From Teratosphaeria epicoccoides (lineage: Eukaryota; Ascomycota; Dothideomycetes; Mycosphaerellales; Teratosphaeriaceae): a DNA stretch of 64,000 bases. The position numbers and the translations under genes were made by a program. The stretch covers positions 1 to 64,000 of the forward strand of contig JADDMT010000024.1 of assembly GCA_021401465.1 (NCBI GenBank), given 5' to 3'. The notes under the pieces were generated by a model, which was not told where the DNA came from, did no database searches, and was given only the letters and a program-made list of their open reading frames with translations. Position 1 is the stretch's first letter. Each line of letters opens with the position of its first letter. Below are positions 19,595 through 32,188 of this stretch, one piece after another.

Positions 19595-21684
19595 TAAGAC
19601 AGGTGGTGACTGAACGGGACGCATATCAATCAGCTTCTTGCTGGTAGTTGTATCGCATCTGATAAGACATCTCTCTGCTGACCTCCTGCACGGAAAGCTC
19701 ATACATAGATGCGCGGTCTTCGATAGCTCCATAGGGCAGGCTACTCTAAAGCAAATGAGATCAAAAGCAGTGACGTCTACGAGTGCTTCATGTGCCCGAG
19801 CGTCGTCACAGGACACTCGCTGCAACATTCGTCTGGTACGGTCATGGTTCGATTTGACGTGTCGAAGCAGTAACGCTGGAGTCCGACTTCCAGGCTCCCC
19901 ATGTGCGAAGCTCCCGCAAACGCCCATGGCCGGCGCGTTTCTCTGTTGATCATGCCATGCAGAACATCTTGGGGCTGTGTTTGCGCCATACGTCGCAGAT
20001 GCTCGGCCCTGCCAATGCAGCTGTCAGACGCCTGGCCACCATGTCGTTGTGCTCGAAATTTCTCGGCCTGCGCAGGATGCTTCAATGCTCCACCTTGGAT
20101 GCACAGAGAAGCTGGAGCTGTTGGCCAGAACATGCACACTGGTCCCATATCGGTCATGCCCAGGTCGATGCGAGGACGTGCGTGTTCAAGATCCCTGCTC
20201 AAGCCGCTTCATCCAGCAAGATGTCGGAAGACAAGTATTGGCCCGCTCCAAGATGAAAACACGTTACGGACACATTGTTCGTTGCGACCGATGTTGCAAC
20301 CAACCAACCAGTTGCGAGCGGCAGAGCGTTCCAGCATCAGACTTTGTGGCTGCTCTGGAATGAGCCCAGGAGTCCCAGGCACCCGGTCCGGCCTGACCGA
20401 GGCCGTTGTATCGACGCTAGTGAGCAAGGCTGAGTGAAAAGGTGGGTGGGAGCGAGCTTTTGAAGCCAAGAGGTGTCTGTCGTTCACGCTCTCGAGGCGC
20501 ACTGCTTGGCCGGCTACATGTACGCAAGCTGTGCCACTCTGGCGCCATGAACAAGTTGTGATGCAGCTGGCGGTGCCGGTGAGCCAGGATTCATGCTCGC
20601 ACGCCCCGACGCCATATGTACCGCAGCCACATGATGGACTTTATCGCACACCACTCTACGAAGGGTCGAGACACGCGTGAGGCTGCTGCGTGCGACGGCA
20701 GGTGGCATCAATTGATGTAGATGTATTTCGCGCGCATGGATGATGATAGCGGGGAAGCGATCAAGAACATCTCCGCCCCAACGGTGTGCGGCCACCCACC
20801 ACCACCACCACCTCGAAACAAGCTACCGCATGCGGTCAGCAGCGAATTCATTTGCGCGCAGTTGGCGCAGCCCGCAGCGACGAGCCGTCCCGCGCATGTT
20901 CGCGATCCCAACCGCCAGGCGTAGATCACGAGCGAATGGCGGTGGCCAGACGAAGCAGGATTGCTGCGCAAGCGAACCAGACCGGTGGCGATCCATCCAG
21001 CCGTACCGCTGGCGCTGTTCCACTCGCGCAGGGACTGGAGCCGGGCGGAGCGCAGGACGCGGTGAAACGCTTGTATCATGGGCAGACGTACCCACGTGCC
21101 TGGACACCGGTGTGTGCAGACAGCGACGTGGCATGGCGTTTGGCGTGCACAATGGCGCGCAACACGCAGGGGCTTGCATGAGAACCAGACATCGATCTCT
21201 CATCACGATGCACTCCCGTTGCTTCCTAAAGTAATCACATACACATCCGGAATGTCGCGTGATAGTACAATGCTCCCAAGTAACCGGGTATCAAAGTTCC
21301 ATCCTCCGCGCCTGCCAACATCTCAGACGCCGTTCGCTAAATCGCATTTCTATGCTCTCCCTGGCCATGCGTGTGCGCCGTTTCGTCCCGTCGCCACCTG
21401 GGCTCATCCCGTATACAGACCATGGTCTTCCCTCTAGCCCGCGCCATCCCATGCAGGCTGTTCTGCATATGCTCGCCCGTCGTTGTGGTGTGCACATGCG
21501 GTGGAATTGCGAATCGCGCCACAAGGGTTCGTGGCATGCGCTCGGATACCAGATGGAACAGGCATGATGCATGTCAGGACTCGGAGTGGTTTGGCCCGAG
21601 CGCAAATTCTGTTGCTTCATGTTCCCGACCTCGAGCGCTTCTCGACCACCAATCCAGGCTTGAGCGGGTCGCTCATCTCCGCTT
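19595..21684. other. 2.1-kb gene-poor stretch between two BTB genes
   Basis: Several frames of 60-180 codons are open on both strands (for example 19901-20437 plus and 19777-20202 minus), but they overlap each other, lack domain signatures and look like chance openings in GC-balanced sequence. I see nothing I can support. Confidence 0.5.
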
Positions 21685-22716
21685 TCACGCGATCGGCAGG
21701 CCGCGTTCGATTTTGAACAGATCCATGGCAAGCGAAGGCAGCTCTTTGATGACAGCGTGGATGTCAGGTGTCGTTGCCAGTTGTGGGTGGGTTGCGAACA
21801 GTTGCAGAACGATCGTTCGCAGGCCTCGGTCTGTGTCTATCGTTGAGCAATAAACCTCCTCGATAGCTTCGGGGAGCTCGGGAGAATCGTAGTTGCATGC
21901 CACCGCCATTTCAAATTTTTGTCTGGCCAGCTCCTTCAAGACAGGAATGTCGTATTTCTCGGCCAGACAATACACCCTCGCGTGCAACAGAAGGTGGGCC
22001 AGGTCCTCTGGCTTTTGCGCATCTTCTTCGTCGTACGACTCATAGGCAGCTTCGCTATCGTCCACGGGGGGTGTCGGTGCTCTTGCCTTGACAGGTGACC
22101 CAAGCATCTTGCCTGGAAACTCGAAGGATCGGTTCTCGTGCGCTGAGGCTGGTGGAGTGAGTGGTGATTCAGGCTTGTAAGCACCGATTGCTTCGAGGAG
22201 AGGATCGTGTATCATGCTCATGTCAAGCTTCTTGGGTAGCTTTCTTCGTTCATCAGAAGCGGCACGATGTCGGAAGACGGTAGCTACTGGTTGTTGTTGG
22301 ACAGTGTCATAGTCAAGATAGTAGAAAACTGTTGATCAAGTCAATAAACGTCATGTCGAGTCGAGGCACTTGACCATACAATGGATCATCTGATCAACCG
22401 CGTCCTCATCATCTTCACTCAGATCAATGGTCCTGTTCTCCATTTCCAGGAAGGTGTTGCTGCAGGCACCGTCGAAGAAGGCGCTTCGCGAGCAGACTAT
22501 TGCTCTATGAACAGCCCACTGCCGGTAGTTGCATGTTATCGTGAGGTCTGAGTATTTCCCACCAACGTGGAGTCTGTAGAGAGCGTTAGTACCACCCATG
22601 TTGTCGGTGGTGAGTGTGTATGCAGGTACAACTCACGCCGAGAGAGCATTTAACAGATCGGCTTGCGGACAATCCACTGGGCCTGAACATGATCGGGAAG
22701 AGCCTGGCAAGGCCAT
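21685..22716 (-). CDS. BTB/POZ-domain protein, 305 aa, three exons
   Basis: Exons 22637-22716, 22380-22573 and 21685-22328 on the minus strand. Intron 1 (22574-22636) has GTGAGT, a perfect TACTAAC branch site and CTACAG. Intron 2 (22329-22379) has GTATGG and CAACAG. Splicing gives a leader MALPGSSRSC, then LLNALSALHVGGKYSDLTITC, WAVHRAIVCSRSAFFDGAC and DAVDQMIHFFYYLDYD, a complete BTB fold. A disordered Pro/Ser stretch (residues about 115-165) and a helical back domain (ARVYCLAEKYDIPVLKELAR...VYCSTIDTDRGLR) follow. Known: BTB domains dimerise and often bridge cullin-3 ligases; this expanded fungal subfamily has no assigned role. Unlike the other two copies in the window it lacks a Cys-rich tail. 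Confidence 0.85.
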
Positions 22717-25700
22717 TGCGCTGCGGGTTGCAAGTATGGGGAGCCGGTGACGCAGCAAGCTGACGGCGAATCGCTCAAACGCTTTGGGCGTTGCACCGTT
22801 CCAGGGTCTCGGACCCCGCTGTGCGGTGGATTGCGATGACCGAAGAGTGAGATGAACAATGGGCGCCGGAAGGGTATGAGCAGATGGTTTACCTGATCAA
22901 GCTTGATAGTGGAAAGCACACCAGGCAGCGTGGAAGAATCGAGTCGGAACAGCGACTGGGTATATACACGAGCAGGGGAACAGCGCCAGAATACTGATTC
23001 GGGAGGAGGTAGCGGATGGGTGTGACCAACCAAGGATCATCCCTAAGGCTCAAAGCCAATCTAGTTCACTAAGTTCCCTCTGCTCGCAAAGGCCCAAGAA
23101 TGGCTTGTGATGTAACGTGCAGCAGGTACACCTGCACATGGGCTTGGCATCAGTAAGGTGACGCGTTGCTTTGTGCAGCGCCTGCCGCAGGGTACCGACT
23201 CCTGCCAGTGAGAGAGTTATGGGCTAAGGCGTCCGACGGTGTTGGTGCTGCAAAGCCTGGGTTGCTGCAGGTCACGCAGGACCTGGTGCATGCTGGTGCT
23301 GGTGCTCCCGTGACTCTCGTCCGCGGTCCCACCTCAGAGTTCCCTTCCAAGTTCACCAAGGCGGGCTAAGACCCCCGAGATGGTCAAGGCCTGGCGCCGC
23401 ACTTCTCCACACGCTGCGGCGAAGTCTGCGCCTCTGCGCCCACCACGTGTGAGGGCCAGGTCTGGCCAAGCGTCGTCTGGTCAGGCAAATGCCATCGGCT
23501 TGATCGGAACATCGACAGACGGCATCTTGCGCAAGAGGGCTGTGTATTTCAAGCTACTGCGTGCCAACCGTGGTCCGTGAATTAATTAAGGCTTTGACTT
23601 GCAAACGCGTGTCGACAAAGCATGTGGACGGAGAATCGGTGTTGTTTCGCAACGAAGGAAGCAGGAACAACAACCCAACATGTAGTGGGTCCGCTAAGGG
23701 ACGATCGCTGTTGGAGAATCGTTTGCAGGAACAAACCAACCTGGTAACAAAAAGCATATGCTTGAAGACTGCCGGGCGGTGTTCGCGCAGTCTCTCTTCC
23801 TTTCTTAGTAGCACAGTGGTCAAGGGGTACCTGGCACGGCGAGCGTGAGAAGCGCAGAAAAGCAACGTGACAGGCTCACGATTGCCTGAATGTTGGCCAT
23901 ATTGCTAAGCATCCAAGACTTTGATACTCCCAAATAGAAGAACAGTGCTTGGTGGCCATTCTAGCGTCAGTATGCGGCATTGTTGATTCGTGGGACATCC
24001 GCACCATCCCGGCCTTTACGATGCCTCAGATTCAACACCATGTTATCCTAATTATAATCACGATTTGACTCCACCCCAGTCGAAGGATATGCCGCTGCAT
24101 CACAAGTATTAGCAGTATTGAGCCGGAAGTCGAGCCGTCCAGCTTCCAGTCATCCGAGCTCAAAGCGCTGCAGCCTTCCTCTCCAGCAAGTGACCGTCGT
24201 CTTCTGCATGTGCCGACTGAAGAATGAAGTGCAATGAAGCCACAGCCTCCATGGTCACCGAGGATCCACTCACGAAGAGAACGGGTGGGTGAACCGCATA
24301 ACGTGCGTCGATGAAGCCCAGGGACTCATACGCACTGAGTCAACGGCAATTGTCGGACATCCGCCCGTCGAAGGCACTGACGCTATCTCTCCCGACGGGA
24401 CAGTACCTGTGTCTGTTGGACGACAAATTCACTGCGACATAGCCACGATTGCTGGCGCCGGCCGGGGGGTAGTGGAGCTGGACAAAGGGGCACTCCATAT
24501 CGCGTTTGTCAGGCCCGCGCAATATGGCGCCAACTTCCTCTCTGCATCGCGATTGCTGGACTCGGCCTCCTGAAGACCTGAATCGAGTCGCAGTTGCATT
24601 GACAGCTTTTTGTTTGAGATCAAGGGTCCAAGTGTGGTCGCACGAAGACGTTTCGCCTCCAGGGACAGAAGGTTCGAGACATGGGCCAGAAGCGCAGCAC
24701 TGTGCATCATCCACGACCACTCTGCCGTTTGGCAACATGCGTGATATTTGGTGATCGCCACTCCTGGTCTAGGATCCCTGGCGAAGCATTACTTTGTTCT
24801 GATTGTTCGTAGGATCCGCGGATCTGCACGTTGCGGTCCGTATGGGCCTAATGGCCGTTGGCCACAAACACCGGCGCTGAGCAAAACGGCTGGCGATGAT
24901 GATCACGGCGCATGCCGCACGCTGTATCGCGTGACCGTGCGGCACCTGCGGATCCTTCGATGCTTCCTCCAAGTCGAACGCCATTAATAATCATGATGCT
25001 CAGACAGCCAGCCTCCCCTCTTTGCAAGCTGGAAACAGAGACACCTAGGAGCGTTGACTAAGTACTGTGGCCGCGGCCGTAAATGCCTTCTGAAGTTCTA
25101 CACGCATTCGAAAGGAGGAGACGAGACCAACGGTGCGACTCTGGTCCTCACAAGCCATACGCATAGACAAAGGAAGTCACGACAACAAACACAGAGGATT
25201 CAACATCGAGGTCGTCCAATCCTTGGGACTGGAGCTTCCCTTTGTATACGCCACACGACGCGACAAGAGATCTGTATCTCGACCTACAGTTATAGCATCA
25301 CCAAGGTCAAAGATTGCAGACTGCTACATGTACCAATGCGTCTAGTCTGGACTGATGCGTCCAATCGGTCCAGCGAGCCACACAATATCGAAATTTTGCT
25401 CTGGCGCCGCAAGGCTAGTCGTCAATTGATCCTCGGTAGACCTCGTGCTGTATGGTATTTCGAGTTTGCTCCGTTGCTCGACACTGCGTGCTGGACAGCA
25501 ACCTCCGTCACGCCAATACGAGTCTCATTCTCCTCACACACCTCCCGCCGTTGTCCAGGAAGTGATGTGGCAGATCTTGGACTTGTAGTAAAGCATGAGG
25601 ACTGTACTTACAGCCTCCTTGTCTTCAGACGTCGCGGATGTGGGATCCGGTCCTCGCGAACACGCTTCGACCGAATGTGCCTCACATGCTGTCCGTAGTG

Positions 25701-27069
25701 AAACCGGGTGCTGCAAAAAGGGCAATAATTGGGCTGCACCGACGCAACGTCTGCAGCCGGACTTGCATCTGCATGTCGCGTGGTTGCACGGCATGTGTAC
25801 GCCAGGTTTCAGACAAAGACATTGTCACTGCTGCAAGCCTGCGTCCCGCTCATGTCGTGGCAAACGGAAGTCGAATGAAAAGGTCCATGCCTTGACGATG
25901 GATTCCATTGGAGCTGCGAAGTATCGTATTGGCAACTTGAGCCAACTTGCATTCGCACCTTCCGACCGAAGCTTTGCGGCACGACATATGTATTCCATCG
26001 AGTAGACTTCATCGTCGGCAGGGCGCAGAATCAACCACGCTGACGCATCATTGTTGACGTACTGGTGCATCTCGAAGTCAGAAGCTCTGAAGTCCCGGCT
26101 GGAGACACCGCCATACACAGGGTTCGTGTGTGTACGGAGAAAGTCTCGTCAAACCATCCTCTACTCAGCCAAAGCTTGGAGATTCGGACTGAAGTGTTTA
26201 ATCGACACCTTCTGCGCTGCCCCAGCCATCACGAAACTCATCGGCAAGACTGCAAAACACCAATGCTCCGCTTGTCACTGCTAATTGAGCATTTCAACCA
26301 CATAAGGCCCTCAATGCCAGGTCATCATCTTGAAACTCGCACTTTGACTGACATGAGTAATAATCCCAGCAGCAACCACACGCCGGCCATGCCGGTCATC
26401 CAATACTCACGGCTCTATCTGATCATAACCTAATACAGCATTACCGCCACAACCGCCACGCAACACGCACACGATCGCCTCTCATCTTGCACCTTCCAAT
26501 TTGATTCTTGTACATCAAGCTCTGAGGCCCGCCGACCGGTTCTGTCGGTCTACGTCAGAGGTACACCAGTCGACCAACGATATTGGTGCAACTTCTTCCT
26601 GCAAAGCCGAATAAGAGATGTGTGCGCCTAGGATTCCGTATTGTGCAACAGATGTCCGATGTCCGATGTCATGAAATGACGTCCCGATAAGATTCCGGGC
26701 AATGTAACCCATTGACCGCATAGCCGCAATCATAAGAAATCACTAAGTTGCGTGGAGAGATTGTCCAGAAAGCCGTTCCCTCACGCGAATAAAGCATCAG
26801 TGGCGACCGGCAATTCGACCTGAAGGCATATCTCGCATGCCGGGACTAATCGTTTCGCAAGTCATTAATAGTGTCCGCTTGCAAGGTCTCCCGTCGCCCC
26901 AAAAGGCAGACGGGCTGAAAGGCATTCGTTCCGCTGTAAATCACCGCTACCTTAGTCGTCAGACCAGGCATACACCTAATAGCCAAGATCTGTCTCAAAG
27001 AACACCACGCTATGCTTTTCCATCGCTCATGCTGCAACGCTATATGCAAACACCACTTCATTCCCCACT
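22717..27069. other. 4.35-kb gene-poor stretch
   Basis: No gene that I can support with a domain or a clean splice model. Two minus-strand openings deserve mention. 24340-24738 has evenly spaced cysteines but no signal peptide. 25825-26118 has protein-like composition (EMHQYVNNDASAWLIL, YFAAPMESIVKAW) and runs towards a Cys/His-containing frame near 25700 (NYCPFCSTRFHYGQH), without a start or joins I could confirm. The remainder shows only short, mutually overlapping frames. I recognised no tRNA. Confidence 0.45.
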
Positions 27070-29490
27070 TCATCGGATCTCATCCCTAATCTCCTGCACC
27101 ACCGCTCTAACATTCTCCTGCTGCGCACCAGGCTTCCCATTCACCAAATGCAACGTTCCGCCCACACCCGCCTTGTTCGTAGCCCTGAAGTCGCCGCCCA
27201 GCGTCAGCAGCGTTCCCAACGCGCAGAGAATGCGGTAGAGCGCGTCGCCATCGCTGGCATGCGGACTATCGCTCTCGAGCAGCGTGGCGAGGTCGATGAG
27301 CAGCACTTGCGCTCGAGCGTCTCTCCTAGTTGATTCCGCAGCAGGTGCTGATGATGTGAGTAGGACGCTGTAGTTGAGGTAGAGCGATGCCAGAGCCTTG
27401 AATTGCGCGGGTGATTCGGGTTCTTGCGCAAATGGCCGCACGAGGCTCAATGCCTTGTCGTAATCGCCGTCCACGATCAGGCGTCCGGAGTCCGAGGCAA
27501 AGAGGTTGACGAGGAGACGAATGGCGTGGACGGTATTGTTCGCGGTTTCTTGTCTTTGCTCGAACAAGCCGGCGGAATGCAGCTTATCGAGGATGGTGTC
27601 TGATCCAGATGATGTGGTGCTGACGAAGGAAGGTGACACAGCCAGCCTCGCGAGCACAGCAATAGCAGGCACGCGCTCCTTCCTTGGCCAGCGGGATGCT
27701 GCAGTGAGCAGAGCCGCAATCTGGTTGTTCGTAGGATGTGGGTCTTGTGGACTGTTGTTCAGCTGCCTTACAAGAGTGTTGAGTGCCGTAAGGTCGTCCT
27801 CGCTGAACTGGGAAGTGGCGTCAAGCTTGCCGCCGGCTTGTAATGCTTTTGCTGACTCTGCGATCTTGTTGATGGCGTTTTGAGCGTTGCCCTCCAATAT
27901 TGTCCCAGGCGTCCGCTGAGGCAGCTTCCTCTCACCAGAGTAAGCACTTTGCGCGGCATCGCCTGGTCGATACCTCTTGTCTGTGCCCCATGGATCCGAG
28001 GATTGCTGGGCCGGCTGGGAGTCTTGCCCTAGCCTCGCGCCCTGTGTGTTTTGCGTGAGCCAATTTGCCACCTGCTCCAGGTAGGTCATTGGTAGGTTAT
28101 GGTCCTCCAAGAACTTCCGTGCCACTGTCCAGACATCCTGACCAGCGTTATATGGCAATTTGAGAGGCGGCTTGCCATCTTCGATATCGATGTCGAAAAC
28201 ATAGTCGTACTCCTTCCCGTTGTACGACTTCTTCTGCGTTTTCGAACCTTCGCCAGATACTACTGTACCGATCAGATTCCATTGGCTCGTAGAGGCTGAC
28301 CACAGATGCGCCGTGACATCGCCATTGTTCTCACGGATGAAGAGTTGCTGACCATCTCGCTGCCCGACCTGCGTGTGCAGCGCCTCCGGTCCCGGTAGAT
28401 TCTCTTTCTGGAACGGCTGGCCCTGAGTCGCCGTCTCGGCAGGAATTGCGTACATTCGATTCTGCTCGTCAAATGCTCTGAGGGTCTCTGCATCGGCTTG
28501 CCTTGCAGGTTCTCTCGAGAAGACTCTGATGATATTGTCACTCGCTCCACTGACAATATCTCCTGTTTCCGGACATGCGGCCACTGTCCACAAGCTGATT
28601 GCCGGATGTATGATAGTCTGTATACACTGGCCATCCCGCCAGACCTTGACCGACCGATCTTCAGACGAACTCACGATGTCGCCGTTCGGCAATATCGCAA
28701 GGCTGTAGATGTACGCCGTGTGACCTCCCAGCTCGCCCATCGACTTGCCTTCCAGTGTCCATAACCGAACCAGCTCATCGTTACCCGCCGATGCAAACGC
28801 CGCACCCGACCAGTGGCCCGGCGGGAGCCTGGCAAAGCACCGTACCACATCCGTATGACCTTGGATCGTCTTCAAGCTCTTGCCATTGATGTCGAAGATG
28901 CGGATGTTCTTGTCCGCGCATGCTGTGAGCACCAGCTTCGCATCGTAGACCATGACGCCCCATATTGGACCTTGGTGACCCTCCAGCTGCGCGCTGACAT
29001 TGCCCGCTTCTACATCCCAAACGAAAACCTGGCTGTCCCAGCCGCCGCTAATAATCTTGCTACCGTCCTCGCTGAACGCCAAACAGGTGATATTGCCGGC
29101 ATGCCCGATGAGCATGCGGTGCGGATCCTCGTCTGGCGAGCTGCTGACATGCTTGATGAAGACGAAGGTCTCCCTACCGCCAGCCGCGACAAGACCATGA
29201 GGGTGTGGCTTGTTTGGAGGCGCGTATGCTAGACCGTTGAACCAGTTCGAGCCTTGAAGCGCTATCGTCTCGTCGTAAGTGGGCGGCTTCGGGGAGGTCA
29301 GCCTCCATGCGCGGACTGTGTTGTCGCGTGAGGCGGAGAAGAGAGTGTCGCGGGTTGGGAAGACGACGGCGCGGACCTAATGTAAACATGTCAGTCTGGA
29401 AATATGCTGGACAGAGGAATAGCAAATGATTATGCTCACGTCTTCCTCGTGGCCCTTCAGCGTGGCCGAAAGCTTAAAGTCGCCAGACAT
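27070..29490 (-). CDS. DOA1: Doa1/Ufd3/Lub1 (PLAA) WD40-PFU-PUL Cdc48 cofactor, 785 aa
   Basis: Exon 1 is 29440-29490 (MSGDFKLSATLKGHEED). After a 63-nt intron (29377-29439, GTGAGC to CATTAG) exon 2 is 27070-29376. The first 300 residues are WD40 repeats (LIGHAGNITCLAFSEDGSKI, VWDVEAG, GHTDVVRCF, GHTAYIYSL). A PFU domain follows (FDIDIEDGKPPLKLPYNAGQ...FLEDHNLPMTYLEQVANWL), then a PUL domain of armadillo-like helices to the C-terminus (LNTLVRQLNNSPQDPH, LDRLFASDSGR-like). Known: Doa1 binds ubiquitin through WD40 and PFU and the Cdc48 C-terminus through PUL. It maintains free ubiquitin and acts in ERAD, endosomal sorting and mitochondrial quality control. With Doa10 at 6754 it makes two steps of one pathway in this window, 15 kb apart and not obviously co-regulated. 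Confidence 0.93.
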
Positions 29491-29781
29491 TGAGGTGTGC
29501 TTGCTGTTGAGGAAAGAGACTCCAAGATGATTTCAATGTGTTGTGTTTGTACCGAACAGTCACCTGCCGGTAACTGGTACCTTACATTTGTAACGGATTA
29601 CGTCGTTCGGCTTATCTTATCGTCGATTTACGCATGTGTGCCTCAGTCTCAAATTGACTGTTTTCTGTGTGTGACTCGGAACGACTATCATGTACACCAT
29701 CCAGCCGCCACCATCTTTCGTGCCCTCTTGTTCCCAGCATTCTCTGCAACATCCCATAGTCTTGGATGACTGCTTTCACAA

Positions 29782-30708
29782 TCAGTCCAGATAGCAGAAC
29801 GGGCAGCTGTTGGAACAGTAGTAACAATAAGACTGTTCACAGTCTCCGCAAATGTCCCTGTACGCCGCCCCATGGTGGCCGTGGCAATTGGCGAAATGAC
29901 CGTCACGACCGGCATCCAGATCCACCTCTCCGATCTTGCGTGCGAGGCGGAGCAACTCAAACGCAAGCTTGGTGATGGTGCCGAGCACGTCTTCAATCTC
30001 CGGCTTGTCGAGGAGGCTCTGGTGATCATGCAAGGCATTGGCGACGATGTCCCTGAGCTCCCTGACCTCAGCTGGAGTGCTGTCGTACACAAACTTGATT
30101 ACTTCGGCGAAGGAATGGTGGTTCCAACCCTGGTCGACTGCGGCAGCGAACCTTCGAACCGTCAACATATGCCTGCCTGCGGGACCGGAGTCTGGATACT
30201 CACTTCTCCACGCTCAGAGTCTTGAGCCCGGGCGTCTGGTACTTGATCGCGCATGCGAATACCTTTGCGTGCATGACCATGTCACTGCCGGACGAAGAGC
30301 TGCCTGCCACGTCGTAGTCCAGGTGATAGAAGAAGTGCACCATCAGCATCACAGCCTCGGGATCATCAAGAGCCTCATCGGCTTCCTTGTCCAGCCCACT
30401 TGCAAGCAAAGTGATGCTATTCTTCTCACCCTCCTCCATGATCGTCAGCTTGAGCTTGTGCGAACCGTGCAGGCCCTGGACTGACCACAAATCTATCCCG
30501 TTTGCAAGCCGCGTCGAAGTACTCCGACTGCGCCGAAATTATCGCCTTATGCACCGCAAAGTCGTACTTGCCACAGATGATTTTGAAATTGCAGAACTCG
30601 CCGGTTTTAAACAGGCTACTCATATTGTCAGCTCAATGCTCACTGCGATACCGCACGTGGGACTCACGTAATAAGACCGTTCCGGAGAACGTCGATAGCG
30701 GCGGTCAT
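29782..30708 (-). CDS. BTB/POZ-domain protein with Cys/His-rich tail, 256 aa, four exons
   Basis: Exons 30668-30708, 30486-30615, 30204-30433 and 29782-30151. Introns are 52, 52, 52 and nearby lengths, bounded by GTGAGT/GAGTAG, GTCAGT/ATGGAG and GTGAGT/TCGAAG. All joins keep frame. The product begins MTAAIDVLRNGLITLFKTGE, then NFKIICGKYDFAVHKAIIS, QSEYFDAACKRDRFVEGEKN and PEAVMLMVHFFYHLDYDV (BTB). A helical part (KVFACAIKYQTPGLKTL, VYDSTPAEVRELRDI) follows, then a tail with 8 Cys and several His (HFANCHGHHG, ICGDCEQSYCYYC, CPFCYLD) that probably binds zinc. The GTCAGT/GAG intron is the least certain of the three. Same family as the copies at 18880 and 21685. Confidence 0.82.
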
Positions 30709-31118
30709 GGTGACCAGGGAGCTAGAATGCTGCTTGTAGCTGCTAAAATTGAGTCGTCAAAGAGTGGGCAATCGCTGATGGATGGAAGGTCACCAGAGAT
30801 GAAGCAGCTTGATCAAACAGAACCTCCATGAGTTGTCACCATGACACAGGGGATTATGCACAATGCCTACTTCGCCGTTTGCCTCCCGTTCGAGGAGCGG
30901 GTACAATCAAGCTCGGTCTCCTTTGTCCTCAACACTCTCCCATGCACAACGCATTGTCACCAAACAGCTCAGAAGATGATATATATCTTGACAAGCCATG
31001 CCATTGACACTACCTTCTTCAGTGTGTCATTCCACCTTCAGCGCTGGTAGTGGAAGGTCTCAGAAGCATCTGCTTACAAAGTTGACGCACATCATAGTCT
31101 CTCGGCAGTCTTCCTGAA
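30709..31118. other. intergenic, nothing recognised
   Basis: 410 bp between the divergent starts of the BTB gene and the Ser/Thr-rich membrane protein; presumably both promoters. No motif stands out. Confidence 0.6.
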
Positions 31119-31715
31119 ATGGACACCACCACATCAGTCCTCGCTTCAGTCACGCAGAACACGCTCCGGGTAGCCGCATCTGCAACGTCTTTCGCGACGC
31201 AGAGCAATTTGCGCACCGTCGCCGCTAGTGTGCCCTCAAGAACGTTCTCATCGCACACGAGCGCGCTCACAAACTTCCACACAAAGACATCCGTAAGTTC
31301 CGATGCATCCTCCCACATTATAAGCCTATCAACTTCTCGGGTCACAATGGCAAGCTCAAGCCAGCTCCCGAACAGCATCTCAAGCACTCTAGCCTCACAG
31401 CTCAGGACCTTCACCACAACAAGACCCTCCGTAACATCCGCTTCAGGAAACGCATCGTCCACGGCTATCCCCTTTAACAGAGCAGAATACAACCACAACC
31501 TCCGAATCTGCTTCGCAATCCTCGCCCTGGTCCTTCTATTCATGCTCGGAATCGTCGCACTTTCCCACGCCCTGGCATTCCTAATCGGCATCCGCGGAAT
31601 GCGCAAGCAGAGGAGAGAGAGGAGAGAAGCCAAGGAAAGGGAAGCCAGGCAAGCATTACTTGCAGCCGATGGGGCGACCGGGCATGAAAATATCGAGCTG
31701 CGAGAACTTCTTTGA
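31119..31715 (+). CDS. Ser/Thr-rich single-pass membrane protein, 198 aa
   Basis: Begins at an ATG in GAA-ATGG context. Residues 1-130 are very rich in Ser, Thr and Ala, as in heavily O-mannosylated extracellular stalks, and have no clear cleavable signal. One strong transmembrane helix (CFAILALVLLFMLGIVALSH, about residues 140-165) is followed by a basic cytosolic tail (RGMRKQRRERREAKERE) ending acidic. That topology resembles fungal cell-wall stress sensors of the Mid2/Wsc type, but there is no WSC domain, so the role is unknown. The opposite strand is also open (31019-31855). I prefer this frame because of its coherent membrane topology. Confidence 0.5.
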   Translation: MDTTTSVLASVTQNTLRVAASATSFATQSNLRTVAASVPSRTFSSHTSALTNFHTKTSVSSDASSHIISLSTSRVTMASSSQLPNSISSTLASQLRTFTTTRPSVTSASGNASSTAIPFNRAEYNHNLRICFAILALVLLFMLGIVALSHALAFLIGIRGMRKQRRERREAKEREARQALLAADGATGHENIELRELL

Positions 31716-32188
31716 GCTGATGCCTCCCGTGTGCTTGGAGGGCCACCATAGTCGGAGAGGCTTAGTCGTACTTTTGGCGGGTCCAGGGAAGTATGCCACG
31801 TAACGGTGTACACATTGTTGTCCTTAGCACAGTTTCTCGTCACTTGCGGACTCATAACAAGAGCTGGAGTTTAAAGTTGTATGCTGCGCTGATGACGAGG
31901 TCGGACTCGGTCTTCGTTCATCATTTCGACTGTGCTCAGGCCCATTGAGTTCCGATGTCCTGTCGAGGACATGTCTCTCGCCTCCTTTGTGGTTATCCAT
32001 CGGTCGCGGCTCATTGTCATCAATTCACGCACCCCTTTGTCTCTCACAATAGAACAAGCTGATTCTCGTATTAATCAAAACAAAGAAAACCGACCCACTT
32101 CTCAGCTCCGCCAAATCTACAAGTCGCCGCCCCGTCGACTCATGAGTGCAAACAACACTGTCTGTCTCCAGATGAAAACACACGGACC
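31716..32188. other. intergenic, nothing recognised
   Basis: 473 bp between two plus-strand membrane-protein frames. No motif or gene seen. Confidence 0.5.

Noticed and set aside
20740..21234. Plus-strand frame with a short His run
   Set aside because: It overlaps three other frames of similar length on both strands, and has no signal, domain or splice structure.
22717..24300. Search for tRNA genes and CRISPR-like arrays in the gene-poor stretches
   Set aside because: Isolated GGTTCGA-like B-box strings occur, but no matching A box or cloverleaf was found, and regular repeat-spacer arrays are absent, as expected for a fungus.
24340..24738. Minus-strand frame with several cysteines
   Set aside because: No signal peptide, an odd cysteine pattern and a competing overlapping frame; not enough for a gene call.
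25054..25698. Plus-strand frame of 214 codons
   Set aside because: Composition looks random and no domain is visible; the opposite strand contains equally long openings.
25534..26118. Possible minus-strand zinc-finger-like gene
   Set aside because: NYCPFCSTRFHYGQH is suggestive, but Cys/His spacing does not fit C2H2 and I could not join it to the upstream frame with plausible splice sites.
31019..31855. Minus-strand open frame of 278 codons opposite the Ser/Thr-rich membrane protein
   Set aside because: The plus-strand frame has a coherent stalk-helix-tail topology. The minus frame has no domain and seems open because of the biased Ser/Thr codons opposite it.
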